Shown one piece after another: positions 8,086 through 16,576 of a stretch of 64,000 nucleotides of DNA. Below the pieces are notes generated by a model, which had not been told where the DNA came from, ran no database searches, and saw nothing but the letters and a program-made list of their open reading frames with translations. Source of the stretch: Candidatus Woesearchaeota archaeon (GTDB taxonomy: Archaea; Nanobdellota; Nanobdellia; Woesearchaeales; UBA9642); contig QZIT01000005.1 in assembly GCA_003599145.1 (NCBI GenBank), forward strand, positions 384,330 to 448,329. The letters are read 5' to 3'. The position numbers and the translations under genes were made by a program. How positions within the stretch are numbered: position 1 is the first letter of the stretch; each line of letters begins with the position of its first letter.

Positions 8086-8105
8086 GCTGTTTTTTAATGA
8101 CCGTT

Positions 8106-8142
8106 CTTTAAATAGTTTGTTTTTTAACAATATTTATAAAAA
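8106..8142. promoter_or_regulatory. Divergent TATA boxes for the kinase and phosphoesterase
   Basis: On the minus strand, ACTATTTAAAGAAC (about 8107-8120) lies near 26 bases upstream of the kinase ATG at 8085. On the plus strand, ATATTTATAAAAAA (about 8131-8142) lies near 26 bases upstream of the phosphoesterase ATG at 8163. Both genes would therefore be leaderless. Confidence 0.6.
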
Positions 8143-8162
8143 AAATAAAATTTCTTAGCTTT

Positions 8163-8747
8163 ATGAAAATACTTGCCTTTGGAGATACGCATGATGACAA
8201 AAAAGCCTTTGCAAGAGCAAAGGAAAAGGCAAAACAGGTTGATATAGCTGTGTGCATAGGCGATTTAAGCGTCTTTCAAAGAGACATTGACTATTTTCTC
8301 AAAGAATTGAATAGTTTTCCTGTACATGTTTTATTAGTACATGGAAATCACGAAGACCTAGACAGTTTAAAAAAACAATGTGAAAAGTATGACAACATTT
8401 TTCTCATTCATGACGGTTTTTACAAAAAAGATGATGTTATGTTTTTAGGTTATGGCGGAGGTGGATTTTCAACAACAGACGCTTATTTTGAAGAGCGTGC
8501 GAAAGTCTATAAACAATTAACCAAAGGCAGGACTGTTTTTGTTTTGCATCAGCCTCCTTATGGAAAAGTTGACACGCTGTATGATGGTAGCCATGTTGGC
8601 AATAAAAGCTTTACAAGGTTTATTGAAGAAGTGCAGCCTGTTTTAGTTATTTGCGGGCATATTCATGAGACGTTTAAGGAAAAAGGTTCTATCGGAGAAT
8701 CGCTTGTGGTTAATCCAGGACCAGATGGATTGGTTCTAGAGATTTAG
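8163..8747 (+). CDS. Calcineurin-like metallophosphoesterase (YfcE/MJ0936-type)
   Basis: A 194-residue phosphodiesterase or phosphatase with the full metal-binding set: G-D-T-H-D near residue 7, G-D-L-S near 38, G-N-H-E near 60, the H of V-L-H-Q-P-P near 130, and G-H-I-H-E near 162. These bind a di-metal centre (usually Mn or Fe). The closing V-V-N-P-G-P segment is typical of the YfcE/MJ0936 subgroup, whose members hydrolyse model phosphodiesters or cyclic nucleotides; the true substrate is unknown. Its 3' end overlaps the convergent radical SAM gene by 38 bases. Confidence 0.9.
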   Translation: MKILAFGDTHDDKKAFARAKEKAKQVDIAVCIGDLSVFQRDIDYFLKELNSFPVHVLLVHGNHEDLDSLKKQCEKYDNIFLIHDGFYKKDDVMFLGYGGGGFSTTDAYFEERAKVYKQLTKGRTVFVLHQPPYGKVDTLYDGSHVGNKSFTRFIEEVQPVLVICGHIHETFKEKGSIGESLVVNPGPDGLVLEI

Positions 8748-9723
8748 GCTTGTTCATTCTATGCAAGTAATGCTGAATAAGTATTTTAGTGTCTTTTTTG
8801 GTAACTTCATCAATATCTAGAGAATCTATCCAGCCATCCCAATCAATATCAGGCATCTTTGTTAGAGAACTTAAAAACTCCCTTCCTGCGCTTTTCGCCT
8901 TTGCTTCAAATAAATGAGCTCGTTCGCTGTTGAACAATTTAGTTGCTGAAAACTTGGTTACTGCATTTGCTCCTGCTCTTAAGATAATTTCAACATCTTC
9001 AGCTCTTCTTGGTGTAATGCCTGCCATGATTTCGAGTTTAGGAAAGGCTATTCTTGTTCTGGCAATCCATTCAGCGTAATACTCGCTTTTGGGTCCAGTG
9101 GTGTGTTCATATTCTGTTCCCCTTACAGGTTTTAATGCGTAAAACGTTATTCTGTTGATGTTGTGTTTTTCTATGAATTTTTGCAAAAGCTCAAAATCTG
9201 CAATGGTCTCTCCCAAGCCAACAATAAAGGTTATGCTCTTTTCAAAGCCGTCTGCATAGGAAAACATGTGTTCATAAGGCGCTATTGGCTTGCTTGGGCA
9301 GACTTTTTTATGCAGTTCAGGATTGATAGTTTCTATGGAAGCAACAATGCCTTTCACATAGGGCTTTAGTTCTTCCAGCTGTTTTTTTGATAATACTCCT
9401 AAGTTCAACCAAATCTTTTCTCCCATGATTTCACTGATAACCTTGCAGATTTTTTTGGTTTCCTCAAAAGGCAGTATGCCATAACCGCCAGTGATGAACT
9501 CCAATCTCCAGTTAAATGCCTTGCAGAAAAGTGCTTCTATTAAAATCGAGGGAAAGCTTCTTCTTGCTGTTTCAGGCGTTACATTTTCCTTGATGGTTGA
9601 TCTATAGCAAAAAGTGCAATCACCTATAGTGCAATACCAGCTTAAAAAGATGCATTTGCCAAACCAAGCATGATTGGAAAAGTTTTCTTTATACACTGCC
9701 GAAGCCTTTTCTAAGAGTTCCAT
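8710..9723 (-). CDS. Radical SAM enzyme
   Basis: A 337-residue radical S-adenosylmethionine protein. The cluster ligands appear as W-Y-C-T-I-G-D-C-T-F-C-Y near residues 30-40, a CX4CX2C spacing instead of the usual CX3CX2C; relatives with altered spacing exist (HmdB-like and biotin-synthase-like proteins). A Gly-rich F-I-T-G-G-Y-G follows, as expected for SAM binding, and a late G-I-T-P-R-R plus G-A-N-A-V-T-K-F resembles the biotin-synthase barrel end. A TATA box about 25 bases upstream supports the ATG. The product is unknown; I infer a cofactor or small-molecule methylene-transfer role from family similarity only. Confidence 0.85.
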   Translation of the reverse strand: MELLEKASAVYKENFSNHAWFGKCIFLSWYCTIGDCTFCYRSTIKENVTPETARRSFPSILIEALFCKAFNWRLEFITGGYGILPFEETKKICKVISEIMGEKIWLNLGVLSKKQLEELKPYVKGIVASIETINPELHKKVCPSKPIAPYEHMFSYADGFEKSITFIVGLGETIADFELLQKFIEKHNINRITFYALKPVRGTEYEHTTGPKSEYYAEWIARTRIAFPKLEIMAGITPRRAEDVEIILRAGANAVTKFSATKLFNSERAHLFEAKAKSAGREFLSSLTKMPDIDWDGWIDSLDIDEVTKKDTKILIQHYLHRMNKPKSLEPIHLVLD

Positions 9724-9754
9724 GGTCTAAGGAAAAACAGATGCATTATAAAGT

Positions 9755-10153
9755 TTATGGGAAAAGCCTTAGATACGTTTCAAAAGCCTCTAGCAAAATA
9801 GGTCCTTTATAGCCTGTATTTACATGCAACTTATCTTTGACAGTAGATTGGATAACCCATTCATATGCTTGTTCTTGAGTGTCTTTTACACTCGCGCATC
9901 GTTCTGCATATCCAGAAAAAAAAGCATAATGAGGCAATGTTGTAGTTGAATCTCTTCTAAAGTAGATCCATGGAAAAATTCTTGCAAGGGAAATTCTTGT
10001 TTTTTCATGAATGCATCTGTTCATAGCATCCTCTAAAGATTCTTCCCTGTGCTTTCTTGTCTGGGGGAAATGCCAAGAACCATCAAGTAAAGAATGCGCC
10101 ATTAAAAACCTATGATTATGTTCAATAATGCCAGATATGATTAGGTCAGCCAT
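9755..10153 (-). CDS. Nudix-like protein with a degenerate Nudix box
   Basis: A 132-residue protein with the Nudix fold order: an N-terminal I-I-S-G-I-I-E-H strand, then W-H-F-P-Q, then a helix that aligns with the Nudix box. In the box the leading Gly is replaced and the R-E-x-x-E-E-x-G core reads approximately N-R-C-I-H-E-K-T, so most metal-binding Glu are missing. It may bind rather than hydrolyse nucleotide-like ligands, or be a divergent mannosyl hydrolase-like member. TATA (about 10173-10185, minus strand) supports the start. Confidence 0.65.
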   Translation of the reverse strand: MADLIISGIIEHNHRFLMAHSLLDGSWHFPQTRKHREESLEDAMNRCIHEKTRISLARIFPWIYFRRDSTTTLPHYAFFSGYAERCASVKDTQEQAYEWVIQSTVKDKLHVNTGYKGPILLEAFETYLRLFP

Positions 10154-10228
10154 TGCTTTGGGATTTCAAGGTAGTATAAAAAGGTATTTTTCCAAACCTT
10201 TTTATATTCTTTCAACAATTAGTTTCGC

Positions 10229-10717
10229 ATGATAGAAAAAGTCATGGCAAAGCTTGAGAAAAGCGCTGTTTTCAAGAAGTTTAAGCAGGATAAGGACTTC
10301 TATTTAACTCATATCTTCACCATGATTGAAGAAAAAAAAGAGCAAATATGGCAGATTGGCTTTTACAACAAAAAAAAGGACAAGATGATTGTCTTTGAAG
10401 TTGATGGCAAAATCACTCAGGGCAAGGAAGAAGAGGTTTTCAAAAAGGAAAAGTTCGTAAAAAAGCTTGAATTAAAGGAAATTATCCCTTACGAAAAGGC
10501 CTTGGAAATAGCAGATGACCTTCAAAAGACAGAGTATCCAGCAGAAATGGTCAACAGAAGAATAGTCATTTTGCAGAATTTAGATGAAACAGTCTGGAAC
10601 ATTACCCTGATAAGCATGCAGTTCAATATCGTAAACATCAAGATAAAGGCCTCTGATGGCACTATTCTGAAACATCATAGAGAATCCTTACTACGGTTTG
10701 GAAAGGAAACACTATAG
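10229..10717 (+). CDS. PepSY-like hypothetical protein
   Basis: A 162-residue, charged, apparently soluble protein. The first half is Lys-rich (F-K-K-F-K-Q-D-K-D-F). The second half resembles a PepSY-type fold: an A-L-E-I-A-D-D helix followed by W-N-I-T-L and a closing strand I-K-I-K-A-S-D-G-T-I. PepSY-like domains in other proteins bind or inhibit peptidases, but nothing in the neighbourhood shows this here. TATA (CTTTTTATATTC) lies about 26 bases before the ATG. Confidence 0.65.
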   Translation: MIEKVMAKLEKSAVFKKFKQDKDFYLTHIFTMIEEKKEQIWQIGFYNKKKDKMIVFEVDGKITQGKEEEVFKKEKFVKKLELKEIIPYEKALEIADDLQKTEYPAEMVNRRIVILQNLDETVWNITLISMQFNIVNIKIKASDGTILKHHRESLLRFGKETL

Positions 10718-10811
10718 AAAAAAATACAGTGGGGAATATACTTTCTAAAATCGTTCTTTTGAAGTATCATATAGTAATGGCATGATTATCTTATATAGTT
10801 TCAAGGTCACG

Positions 10812-10863
10812 AGTATTTATATATAAGTTATCTCACAATAAAGTAGCTTAATGGGGATTACAC
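10812..10863 (+). promoter_or_regulatory. TATA box and SD-like site before a 25-residue ORF
   Basis: GTATTTATATATAAG (about 10812-10826) is a strong archaeal TATA box. About 25 bases later comes a short leader with GGGGAT, 6 bases before an ATG. The rest of 10718-10956 has no other gene that I can see. Confidence 0.5.
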
Positions 10864-10864
10864 A

Positions 10865-10942
10865 ATGGCAAAAATCAGCTACGAAGCAAAAGTCAACAGT
10901 CATCAACTGACTGAGTATTTTTCTGAAGAAGACGAAGAGTAA
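10865..10942 (+). CDS. Putative 25-residue acidic-tailed small protein
   Basis: A very short frame, M-A-K-I-S-Y-E-A-K-V followed by a polar middle and a run of acidic residues (E-E-D-E-E) at the end. It is supported by a clear TATA box and an SD-like GGGGAT at good spacing, both rare combinations for noise. No homology is recognised. It could be a small regulator of the following gene, or an untranslated leader. Confidence 0.35.
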   Translation: MAKISYEAKVNSHQLTEYFSEEDEE

Positions 10943-11055
10943 AGGTTGCTAAAATCTTGTCTTATCGCTTCTGCTATTTTTTCAATCGATTGGGTTCCCT
11001 CAATAACCATTTTAGAATGGTAAATTATTTATATGCTTTGTGCTTCTCTGTTTTC

Positions 11056-12084
11056 ATGATTATTGGGGTTACTGGCTTTTACGGTTCTGGAAAAGATACG
11101 GTTATCAGTTATTTGCAGCAGCAGGGATTTTTCCAGATTTCTCTATCAGACGTCATCAGAGATGAGCTTAAGGAAAGAAACATGCCCATATCAAGAGAAA
11201 ATGAAATGCGAACAGGAAATGAATTGAGGGAAAAATACGGAAGCGCTATTCTTGCGTATAGAGCTTTAAAAAAAATGGACTGGGATAAGAACTGGGCAGT
11301 CAACAGCATCAGAAATCCTGTAGAAGTTGAAGTTTTAAAAGAAAAAAAAGATTTTATTCTTATTTTTGTTGATGCACCTATAAAAGAAAGGTTCAAAAGA
11401 GTAAAAGAAAGGCAAAGAACTGGTGATTTAAGAACCTTTGAAGACTTTAAAAAAGCAGAGGAAAAAGAACTGCATGGAACAGGAAGCAGTCAGCAATTGC
11501 TTGCAGTAAAGGCAATGGCAGAAATCGTTATCAGAAATGATACAACCTTAGAAGCTTTGCAAAAAAAAGTTGACAAGTTTCTATTGGACATTAAAAAATG
11601 GCCTCGCTTTAAAAGACCAACGTGGGATGAATACTTTATAGAAATAACGCATGCTGTAGCGCAAAGAGCTACCTGTGACAGGGGAAAAAGTGGCTCAGTC
11701 ATTGTAAAGGATAAACGGCTTTTGACAACAGGCTATGTTGGCAGTGCAGTAGGCATGCCTCACTGTGACGAAGTAGGCCATTTGATGCATACGGTAACCT
11801 ATGACGATGGTTCTGTCCATAAACATTGCGTAAGAACAACGCACGCAGAGCAGAATGCTATTTTGCAGGCAGCAAAGTACGGCATTTCTATCAACGGAGC
11901 TACGGTATACTGCAAAATGACTCCCTGTGCAGTCTGTGCAAAAATGATTATTAATGCAGGCATTTCAAGAGTTGTTTGTGAACGAGTTTATCATGGAGGA
12001 AAAGAATCTGAAAACCTTTTCCAAAAAGCAGGCATAAAGCTTGAGTACATAAAGAAAGAGCTTCAGCAATATGCTAACCAATAG
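11056..12084 (+). CDS. P-loop kinase fused to a dCMP/cytidine deaminase
   Basis: A two-domain protein of 342 residues. Residues 1 to about 180 form a nucleotide-kinase-like P-loop domain with Walker A G-F-Y-G-S-G-K-D-T (7-15) and a lid region R-F-K-R-V-K-E-R. The second half is a zinc deaminase with H-A-E-Q-N-A-I (His near 262, Glu acid-base) and P-C-A-V-C (Cys near 293 and 296), the dCMP deaminase arrangement that produces dUMP for thymidylate synthesis. D-R-G-K-S-G is also typical of dCMP deaminases. The open frame extends upstream to 10957, but a TATA box at about 11024-11033 fits the ATG at 11056. It overlaps the DUF167 gene by 11 bases. Confidence 0.88.
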   Translation: MIIGVTGFYGSGKDTVISYLQQQGFFQISLSDVIRDELKERNMPISRENEMRTGNELREKYGSAILAYRALKKMDWDKNWAVNSIRNPVEVEVLKEKKDFILIFVDAPIKERFKRVKERQRTGDLRTFEDFKKAEEKELHGTGSSQQLLAVKAMAEIVIRNDTTLEALQKKVDKFLLDIKKWPRFKRPTWDEYFIEITHAVAQRATCDRGKSGSVIVKDKRLLTTGYVGSAVGMPHCDEVGHLMHTVTYDDGSVHKHCVRTTHAEQNAILQAAKYGISINGATVYCKMTPCAVCAKMIINAGISRVVCERVYHGGKESENLFQKAGIKLEYIKKELQQYANQ

Positions 12085-12289
12085 TAACTAATTTTTCTTT
12101 GCTTGAACATCCTGATTTTATTTTTACCTGCTGTTTAAAATGCCTTGAAAGCAATTTTACCAGTGCAATATTTGCCTTGTTGTCTTCTGCTTTTTCCTTT
12201 AACTGCACATGAATAATTCTTTTTTGCTCATCAAAAAAAGTAATTCCAGACGTTCTTGAATTTGGCTTTACCTGAACCGTAAAAATCAT
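12074..12289 (-). CDS. DUF167/YggU-family protein
   Basis: A 71-residue member of the DUF167 (YggU) family of unknown role. The signature elements are V-K-P-N-S-R near the start, K-A-E-D-N-K-A-N in the middle, and I-K-S-G-C-S-S-K-E-K at the end, in the family order. It is the last gene of a likely TFS-membrane protein-DUF167 operon, with one base between it and the preceding stop. Confidence 0.88.
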   Translation of the reverse strand: MIFTVQVKPNSRTSGITFFDEQKRIIHVQLKEKAEDNKANIALVKLLSRHFKQQVKIKSGCSSKEKLVTIG

Positions 12290-12290
12290 C

Positions 12291-12509
12291 TTATCCTTTG
12301 ATTAATTGAGGTCTTCCTACAATAGCATAAATAATCAATCCTATGAAACCAAGCAAAATGACTATCAAAATCCACAGTAATTTGTAATCACTGTCATTTT
12401 TGCACTTGGCAAGCTCTACAACTGCAAGAATCATGAAAACCAGAACAGTTAAAGAGAAAAGAATAATAAATCCAATAAAAACCATGAAAAATAATCCTAA
12501 GGCAATCAT
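12291..12509 (-). CDS. Small membrane protein with PLDc_N-like domain
   Basis: A two-helix membrane protein of 72 residues. The second half (L-L-W-I-L-I-V-I-L-L-G-F-I-G-L-I-I-Y followed by G-R-P) matches the PLDc_N domain, which in other proteins precedes phospholipase D modules but here stands alone. I chose the ATG at 12509 because it overlaps the TFS stop codon as ATGA. A longer version from 12536 would overlap TFS by 31 bases. Confidence 0.8.
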   Translation of the reverse strand: MIALGLFFMVFIGFIILFSLTVLVFMILAVVELAKCKNDSDYKLLWILIVILLGFIGLIIYAIVGRPQLIKG

Positions 12510-12823
12510 GAGTAATCCCTCCACGTATGCTTGCACTTTTCACATTTGAGAAATTTCGTTTCAGGCTCATCACCTGCTCTAGTCTGTATCATCCAATAAT
12601 ATGCTTTGCCATGCTTGCATTTAGGGCAGGTTGCTTCTGTTAAAGGCAGTGATTTTTCTTCCTGGTCATCCACAATGCCCATCTTTCCTTCTGTTTTTTG
12701 CATGGACTCTTTTAATTCAACTGCTTCAACGTCCTTTTTCACATACCCGCAGCTGCATTTCCAGAGGGTCTTTTTTCCATCTGGTTTAGGTTTCAGTATG
12801 GAACCGCATTTGGGACAAAACAT
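12506..12823 (-). CDS. tfs: Transcription factor S (TFIIS-like cleavage factor)
   Basis: Archaeal transcript-cleavage factor. It enters the secondary channel of RNA polymerase and stimulates hydrolysis of backtracked RNA. The 105 residues carry an N-terminal zinc ribbon (C-P-K-C near 3-6, C-S-C near 23-25), a linker, and a C-terminal zinc ribbon (C-P-K-C near 67, C-E-K-C near 94) with A-G-D-E-P-E-T in the tip loop, whose adjacent Asp-Glu pair is catalytic. The minus-strand TATA box near 12840-12853 fits a leaderless ATG. Confidence 0.95.
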   Translation of the reverse strand: MFCPKCGSILKPKPDGKKTLWKCSCGYVKKDVEAVELKESMQKTEGKMGIVDDQEEKSLPLTEATCPKCKHGKAYYWMIQTRAGDEPETKFLKCEKCKHTWRDYS

Positions 12824-12893
12824 ACTGTCAAAGTAGTCTCGCCATTTAAAAAGTTTTGCAAATATATATAAAAGGCAGAATATCTAGCTGAAT

Positions 12894-14072
12894 ATGCAGA
12901 ATCCCTTTGAACGCAACATAACTTTGCACTACATCATCGCCAGCTTAATGTGGATGCGTTTTTTTGTTCCTGTGCTTGCCTTATTCTATATTGCCTCTCA
13001 GGTTCCTTTAGAAGAGTTTACCATCATCATGGGAGTTTTTTCATTGGCCATTCTTCTTTTTGAAATTCCTACAGGAATTATTGCAGATTTGATAGGAAAA
13101 AAGAACACGCTGCTGCTTTCAAGACTTTGCTATATTGCAGAAATCTACCTCATAGCGTTTCATAACGGATTTTGGATTTTTTTAATAGCCAAAATCATCA
13201 GCGGCATTGGTGTAAGTTTGGGTTCAGGAACATCAAGCGCGCTGTTGTTTGACAGCTTAAAAAAGCTGGGAAGAGAAAAAGACCATAAAAGAATCTCAGG
13301 AACATTGCATGCCATTACCAATGTATCCATGGCGTTTGTTTTTATTATAGGAGCCTATCTTTTTTCTCTCAACCCAAAATTACCTGCAATTGTTTCCTTG
13401 CCATTAATCAGTTTGGGTTTTTTGCTTACTTTTTTCTTTAAAGAGCCTTATCCTCCTTCAAAAACAGCCAACCTAAAAAATTTCATGGCACATTTTAAGG
13501 AAAGCATAAGCATGTTTTGGAAAAATAGGCATCTTCAATATTTAGGATTGTTTTCCTTGATCATAGCAGGAGTCATCGGCATGGCTCTTTCCCTATCATC
13601 TGTTTATTATAAGGAAATACTTATTCCTATATCGTTAATAGGCGTTATTGCATTTATAGGATCTATGCTCTCTGCATTGTCAGCCAAAAATGCCCATAAA
13701 TTAGAGCAGTATTGGAAGCAGAAAAAATCTCTGTATATCATTCAAATTTGCGTATTGGTAGCAACCCTGCTGATGGGATTAACCATAGGCTATATTGGAG
13801 TCTTATTCATTTTCATGCTCCAGCTTACTGAGGGATTTTACACAGTCATTATCAATGATTATGTCAATACGCATGCGCCGACATCCCACAGGGCAACCAT
13901 GCTTTCCATCAACAACATGTTTGATAACATAGGAATTTTCATCCTGCTTCCCTTGCTAGGATTCAGCATCAAAGCATATTCATTGGGAACAGCATTTATC
14001 TTTCTAGGAATTCTTGTTCTCGTCTATCTTATCACGATCAACATCGCCTTTAGAAAAGTTATAGCTTCATAA
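12894..14072 (+). CDS. Major facilitator superfamily transporter
   Basis: A 392-residue membrane protein with about 12 hydrophobic segments. Typical MFS loop motifs are present: G-I-I-A-D-L-I-G-K-K-N between the second and third helices (motif A type), and a larger charged loop near residues 190-210. Substrate is unknown. A strong TATA (ATATATATAAAAG, about 12857-12869) lies 26 bases before the ATG. It ends overlapping the convergent signal peptidase by six bases. Confidence 0.88.
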   Translation: MQNPFERNITLHYIIASLMWMRFFVPVLALFYIASQVPLEEFTIIMGVFSLAILLFEIPTGIIADLIGKKNTLLLSRLCYIAEIYLIAFHNGFWIFLIAKIISGIGVSLGSGTSSALLFDSLKKLGREKDHKRISGTLHAITNVSMAFVFIIGAYLFSLNPKLPAIVSLPLISLGFLLTFFFKEPYPPSKTANLKNFMAHFKESISMFWKNRHLQYLGLFSLIIAGVIGMALSLSSVYYKEILIPISLIGVIAFIGSMLSALSAKNAHKLEQYWKQKKSLYIIQICVLVATLLMGLTIGYIGVLFIFMLQLTEGFYTVIINDYVNTHAPTSHRATMLSINNMFDNIGIFILLPLLGFSIKAYSLGTAFIFLGILVLVYLITINIAFRKVIAS

Positions 14073-14672
14073 AATGCCTATCCAATCGAGAAAATTGACA
14101 AACCCTATTTTAATCCATCCAAGATAAGGGATTCTTATCACTGCTTTTCCAAGCAAATCATCGTAAGAAATATTTTTTTCATTTAACTGCAGATCATAAG
14201 GAGGGGTTATCTGTCTTTGATTGTTGTCTCCTTTTGTTTCAAAACTCGCTTCATGCAAAGCGACAACCCTGTGAATAATAGGGTATGGTTTTTGAGACCT
14301 GAAAACAACAACATCTCCTATCTTCATTTTTTCCTTTTCTGTTCCGAAAAGAATCATGATATCTCCTTTATGAAAGCCGTTTGGAAACGGATACTGTTCA
14401 AAGTCTTCTCTGGTAATGCCCTTCTCAACATAAAAAGGCTTATTGACAGACCACCACGTGTCAAGATTGCCATCATGCTCCATGCTGTTGCTGACAACCG
14501 CAACAATAGGATACTGAGTTCCAAAAATCAATCCTACGCCTGGATAAAAAATAAACTTGATAATAAGAATAGCCAGAACAATGTTTACTGCCCAGCTTAA
14601 GAGAGAATTATCATGCCAGATAAAATGCCAGATTTTTCCTAAAAGTGTTTTGGGTTTTTTCTTTTCCTTCAC
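14067..14672 (-). CDS. Archaeal-type signal peptidase I
   Basis: Membrane-bound signal peptidase that removes Sec signal peptides outside the cytoplasmic membrane, in this window likely acting on the many secreted proteins. An N-terminal basic stretch is followed by one TM helix (about 27-45) and the catalytic Ser in V-V-S-N-S-M-E (Ser63). The general base is His in I-I-H-R-V-V, as in archaeal and ER-type enzymes, not the bacterial Lys. A T-K-G-D-N-N box follows. The frame is open to 14927, but a TATA at 14693-14703 sits 26 bases before a GTG at 14672, so that start (201 residues) is preferred. Confidence 0.9.
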   Translation of the reverse strand: MKEKKKPKTLLGKIWHFIWHDNSLLSWAVNIVLAILIIKFIFYPGVGLIFGTQYPIVAVVSNSMEHDGNLDTWWSVNKPFYVEKGITREDFEQYPFPNGFHKGDIMILFGTEKEKMKIGDVVVFRSQKPYPIIHRVVALHEASFETKGDNNQRQITPPYDLQLNEKNISYDDLLGKAVIRIPYLGWIKIGFVNFLDWIGIL

Positions 14673-14745
14673 ACTAGCAGAGATAAATTGAGCATTATAA
14701 AGGTTTCGCAACAACATATATAAACCATCATTATTTACTGCCATC

Positions 14746-15540
14746 ATGAACCTAAAATTATGCGAATGCAAAAAAGTTTTCCTGAGAAACAAGTGGACTC
14801 CCTTTAACAGCATAGATGAAGTTTTCAAAAAATTTGACATAACCGAGTGGGAAGAATTTCCTTTAAACCCCGGTATTAAAAGAAAAATGCAGGTAAAAAA
14901 AGGCGATGCTATGGTATTTATAGGCATTGAAGTTACGTACTGCGATAGATGCAGATTAAAAAAAAGCCAGTATTATGAGGGAATTTTGCAGATAAAGCAT
15001 GCAACTCCTGAAGTGGTGAACTTTGCAGATAATGAAATAGGCAAGGCAGGAGCAAAAGGAAAGTACATAACCAAAAGAGTTGTTAAGGATGATCGCGCAG
15101 ATTATTATTTGACTGACCAGACGTATATGAAAAGTTTAGCCCATAAAATCCAAAAAGAATTTGGGGGGGCTATTCAAAAGAATGCCCAGCTGTTTTCGCA
15201 TAGCAAGCAGGAGAGCAAAGACCTGTTCAGGGTGAATCTTTTGCTCGAGCTTCCCCTTTTCAAAAAGCAGGACGTCATTGTCATCAATGAAAAACCCTAC
15301 ATCGTCATCAGCTTAAAGGAAAAAATAAACGTGATGGATTTTGCAGGCAAAAAAACCAGCGTGCCCTATAAAGACTATGAAACACTTGAAAAGGTCGAAG
15401 CAAGAATAAGCAAAATTTATCCAGACATAGAAATCATCGACCCTGTAAGCTTTCAAAGTGTTCCTGTAGAGAATAAAAAAACAGTGCACATCAACGAAAA
15501 AGTCATGGTTGTTCAGTATCGCGGATGGTGGATTGTTTAA
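14746..15540 (+). CDS. NMD3-related ribosome biogenesis protein
   Basis: Archaeal relative of eukaryotic NMD3, the 60S export adaptor; archaeal versions are thought to act in large-subunit maturation. The 264 residues include C-D-R-C (about 66-69), Y-Y-E-G-I-L-Q-I, D-Y-Y-L-T and a long C-terminal beta region. The N-terminus shows only C-E-C, so the first zinc-binding pair usual in the family seems shortened. TATA at about 14712-14723 fits the ATG. It overlaps the convergent DUF460 gene by 38 bases. Confidence 0.85.
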   Translation: MNLKLCECKKVFLRNKWTPFNSIDEVFKKFDITEWEEFPLNPGIKRKMQVKKGDAMVFIGIEVTYCDRCRLKKSQYYEGILQIKHATPEVVNFADNEIGKAGAKGKYITKRVVKDDRADYYLTDQTYMKSLAHKIQKEFGGAIQKNAQLFSHSKQESKDLFRVNLLLELPLFKKQDVIVINEKPYIVISLKEKINVMDFAGKKTSVPYKDYETLEKVEARISKIYPDIEIIDPVSFQSVPVENKKTVHINEKVMVVQYRGWWIV

Positions 15541-16576
15541 GTCTTTTTTCCTGATATTCTCGAACAATGTTGCTCAATAGTTTTTTTGCCTGCAACTGCT
15601 CCTGCACTTTTTTCATGTCGACGATGGCAAAACCATCAATCTCTTTTATGACCACAAGTTCTGCAGGAACAGAAACCAAATCGTGATGAACCTTTTCTTG
15701 AGCAATGATTATTTTTGAGCGCAGCATTTCTTTAAATTTTTCATTGAGCACATCAGGATGTTCAACCAAAAAAAGCTCGTCTTGTTCATGCAATTTTTTC
15801 AGTTCCTGCTCTCCAAGATTTTTCAGTTTTTTTACAATTCTGTGATTGGTGTTGCTGAAAAAAGATTTTAATGTTTCATAGTCGTGCGTCAATTGTTCTA
15901 TCTGCTTATTTTTTTGCTGAATTTCCTTTTGCAAAAACCAATAGCGAGTATCAGGAGCACTGCTTTGCTTTTCCAGAAATTTTCTTATTTTTCTCAATTG
16001 TTCTTTTAAGTGCTGGTTCTGCTCTTTCAATGCAGCAAGCTCGTTGGGAATTTCTTTTTTTTCGAAATAGTGTTTCTGTCTTTTTTTCTTTGGCGCAACA
16101 ACAATTTTTTCTTCAAACGATTTTATCGCTTGGTCAAAGCTAACATCATGTAAAACCATGAGCCTCTTTATGCGTTCTGCAAATTCCATTTTATTTCTTT
16201 TTTTGCATTCGGAGTCTATTTTTTCAAACACGTTTCTATACGCTGCAAACGCAGTCATTGCAGCAGCTAGGGCATCTCGTTCATGGTCATTATGCAGTTT
16301 TTGCGTTCTCGTCATGATCAATTTTTGCTGCTTCAACAAATCCTCCTTCTGAAAAAAAACTTTTGCTCCAAATTTAGTTGCCACTTGCTGGACAAAGAAA
16401 GGCGTTGTTTTTTTATCTGATGCAATAATCAAAGGAGTTCCGTAATCAAGCAATTCCCTGATAAGTTTTCCCAGATCATACTGTTTTGATGACCGCAATG
16501 CATGAATGTTTCCTTGAACATCCAAAACTGCATAGGCAACCGTTGTTCCAGGGTCCACTCCTACTATCAAATTCAC
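15503..16576 (-). CDS. DUF460 family protein, RNase H-like N-terminus
   Basis: Archaeal DUF460 protein of 357 residues, shorter than many members. The first ~120 residues have an RNase H/RuvC-like look: V-G-V-D-P-G-T-T at the start, S-D-K-K-T-T in the second acidic position, and N-D-H-E-R-D-A-L-A-A-A near 105. This suggests a nuclease or nucleic-acid-binding fold. A long coiled coil (about 175-265) follows. The start is GTG overlapping the helicase stop as GTGA, so it is the last gene of a translationally coupled three-gene operon. Biochemical role is unknown. Confidence 0.85.
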   Translation of the reverse strand: MNLIVGVDPGTTVAYAVLDVQGNIHALRSSKQYDLGKLIRELLDYGTPLIIASDKKTTPFFVQQVATKFGAKVFFQKEDLLKQQKLIMTRTQKLHNDHERDALAAAMTAFAAYRNVFEKIDSECKKRNKMEFAERIKRLMVLHDVSFDQAIKSFEEKIVVAPKKKRQKHYFEKKEIPNELAALKEQNQHLKEQLRKIRKFLEKQSSAPDTRYWFLQKEIQQKNKQIEQLTHDYETLKSFFSNTNHRIVKKLKNLGEQELKKLHEQDELFLVEHPDVLNEKFKEMLRSKIIIAQEKVHHDLVSVPAELVVIKEIDGFAIVDMKKVQEQLQAKKLLSNIVREYQEKRLKQSTIRDTEQP

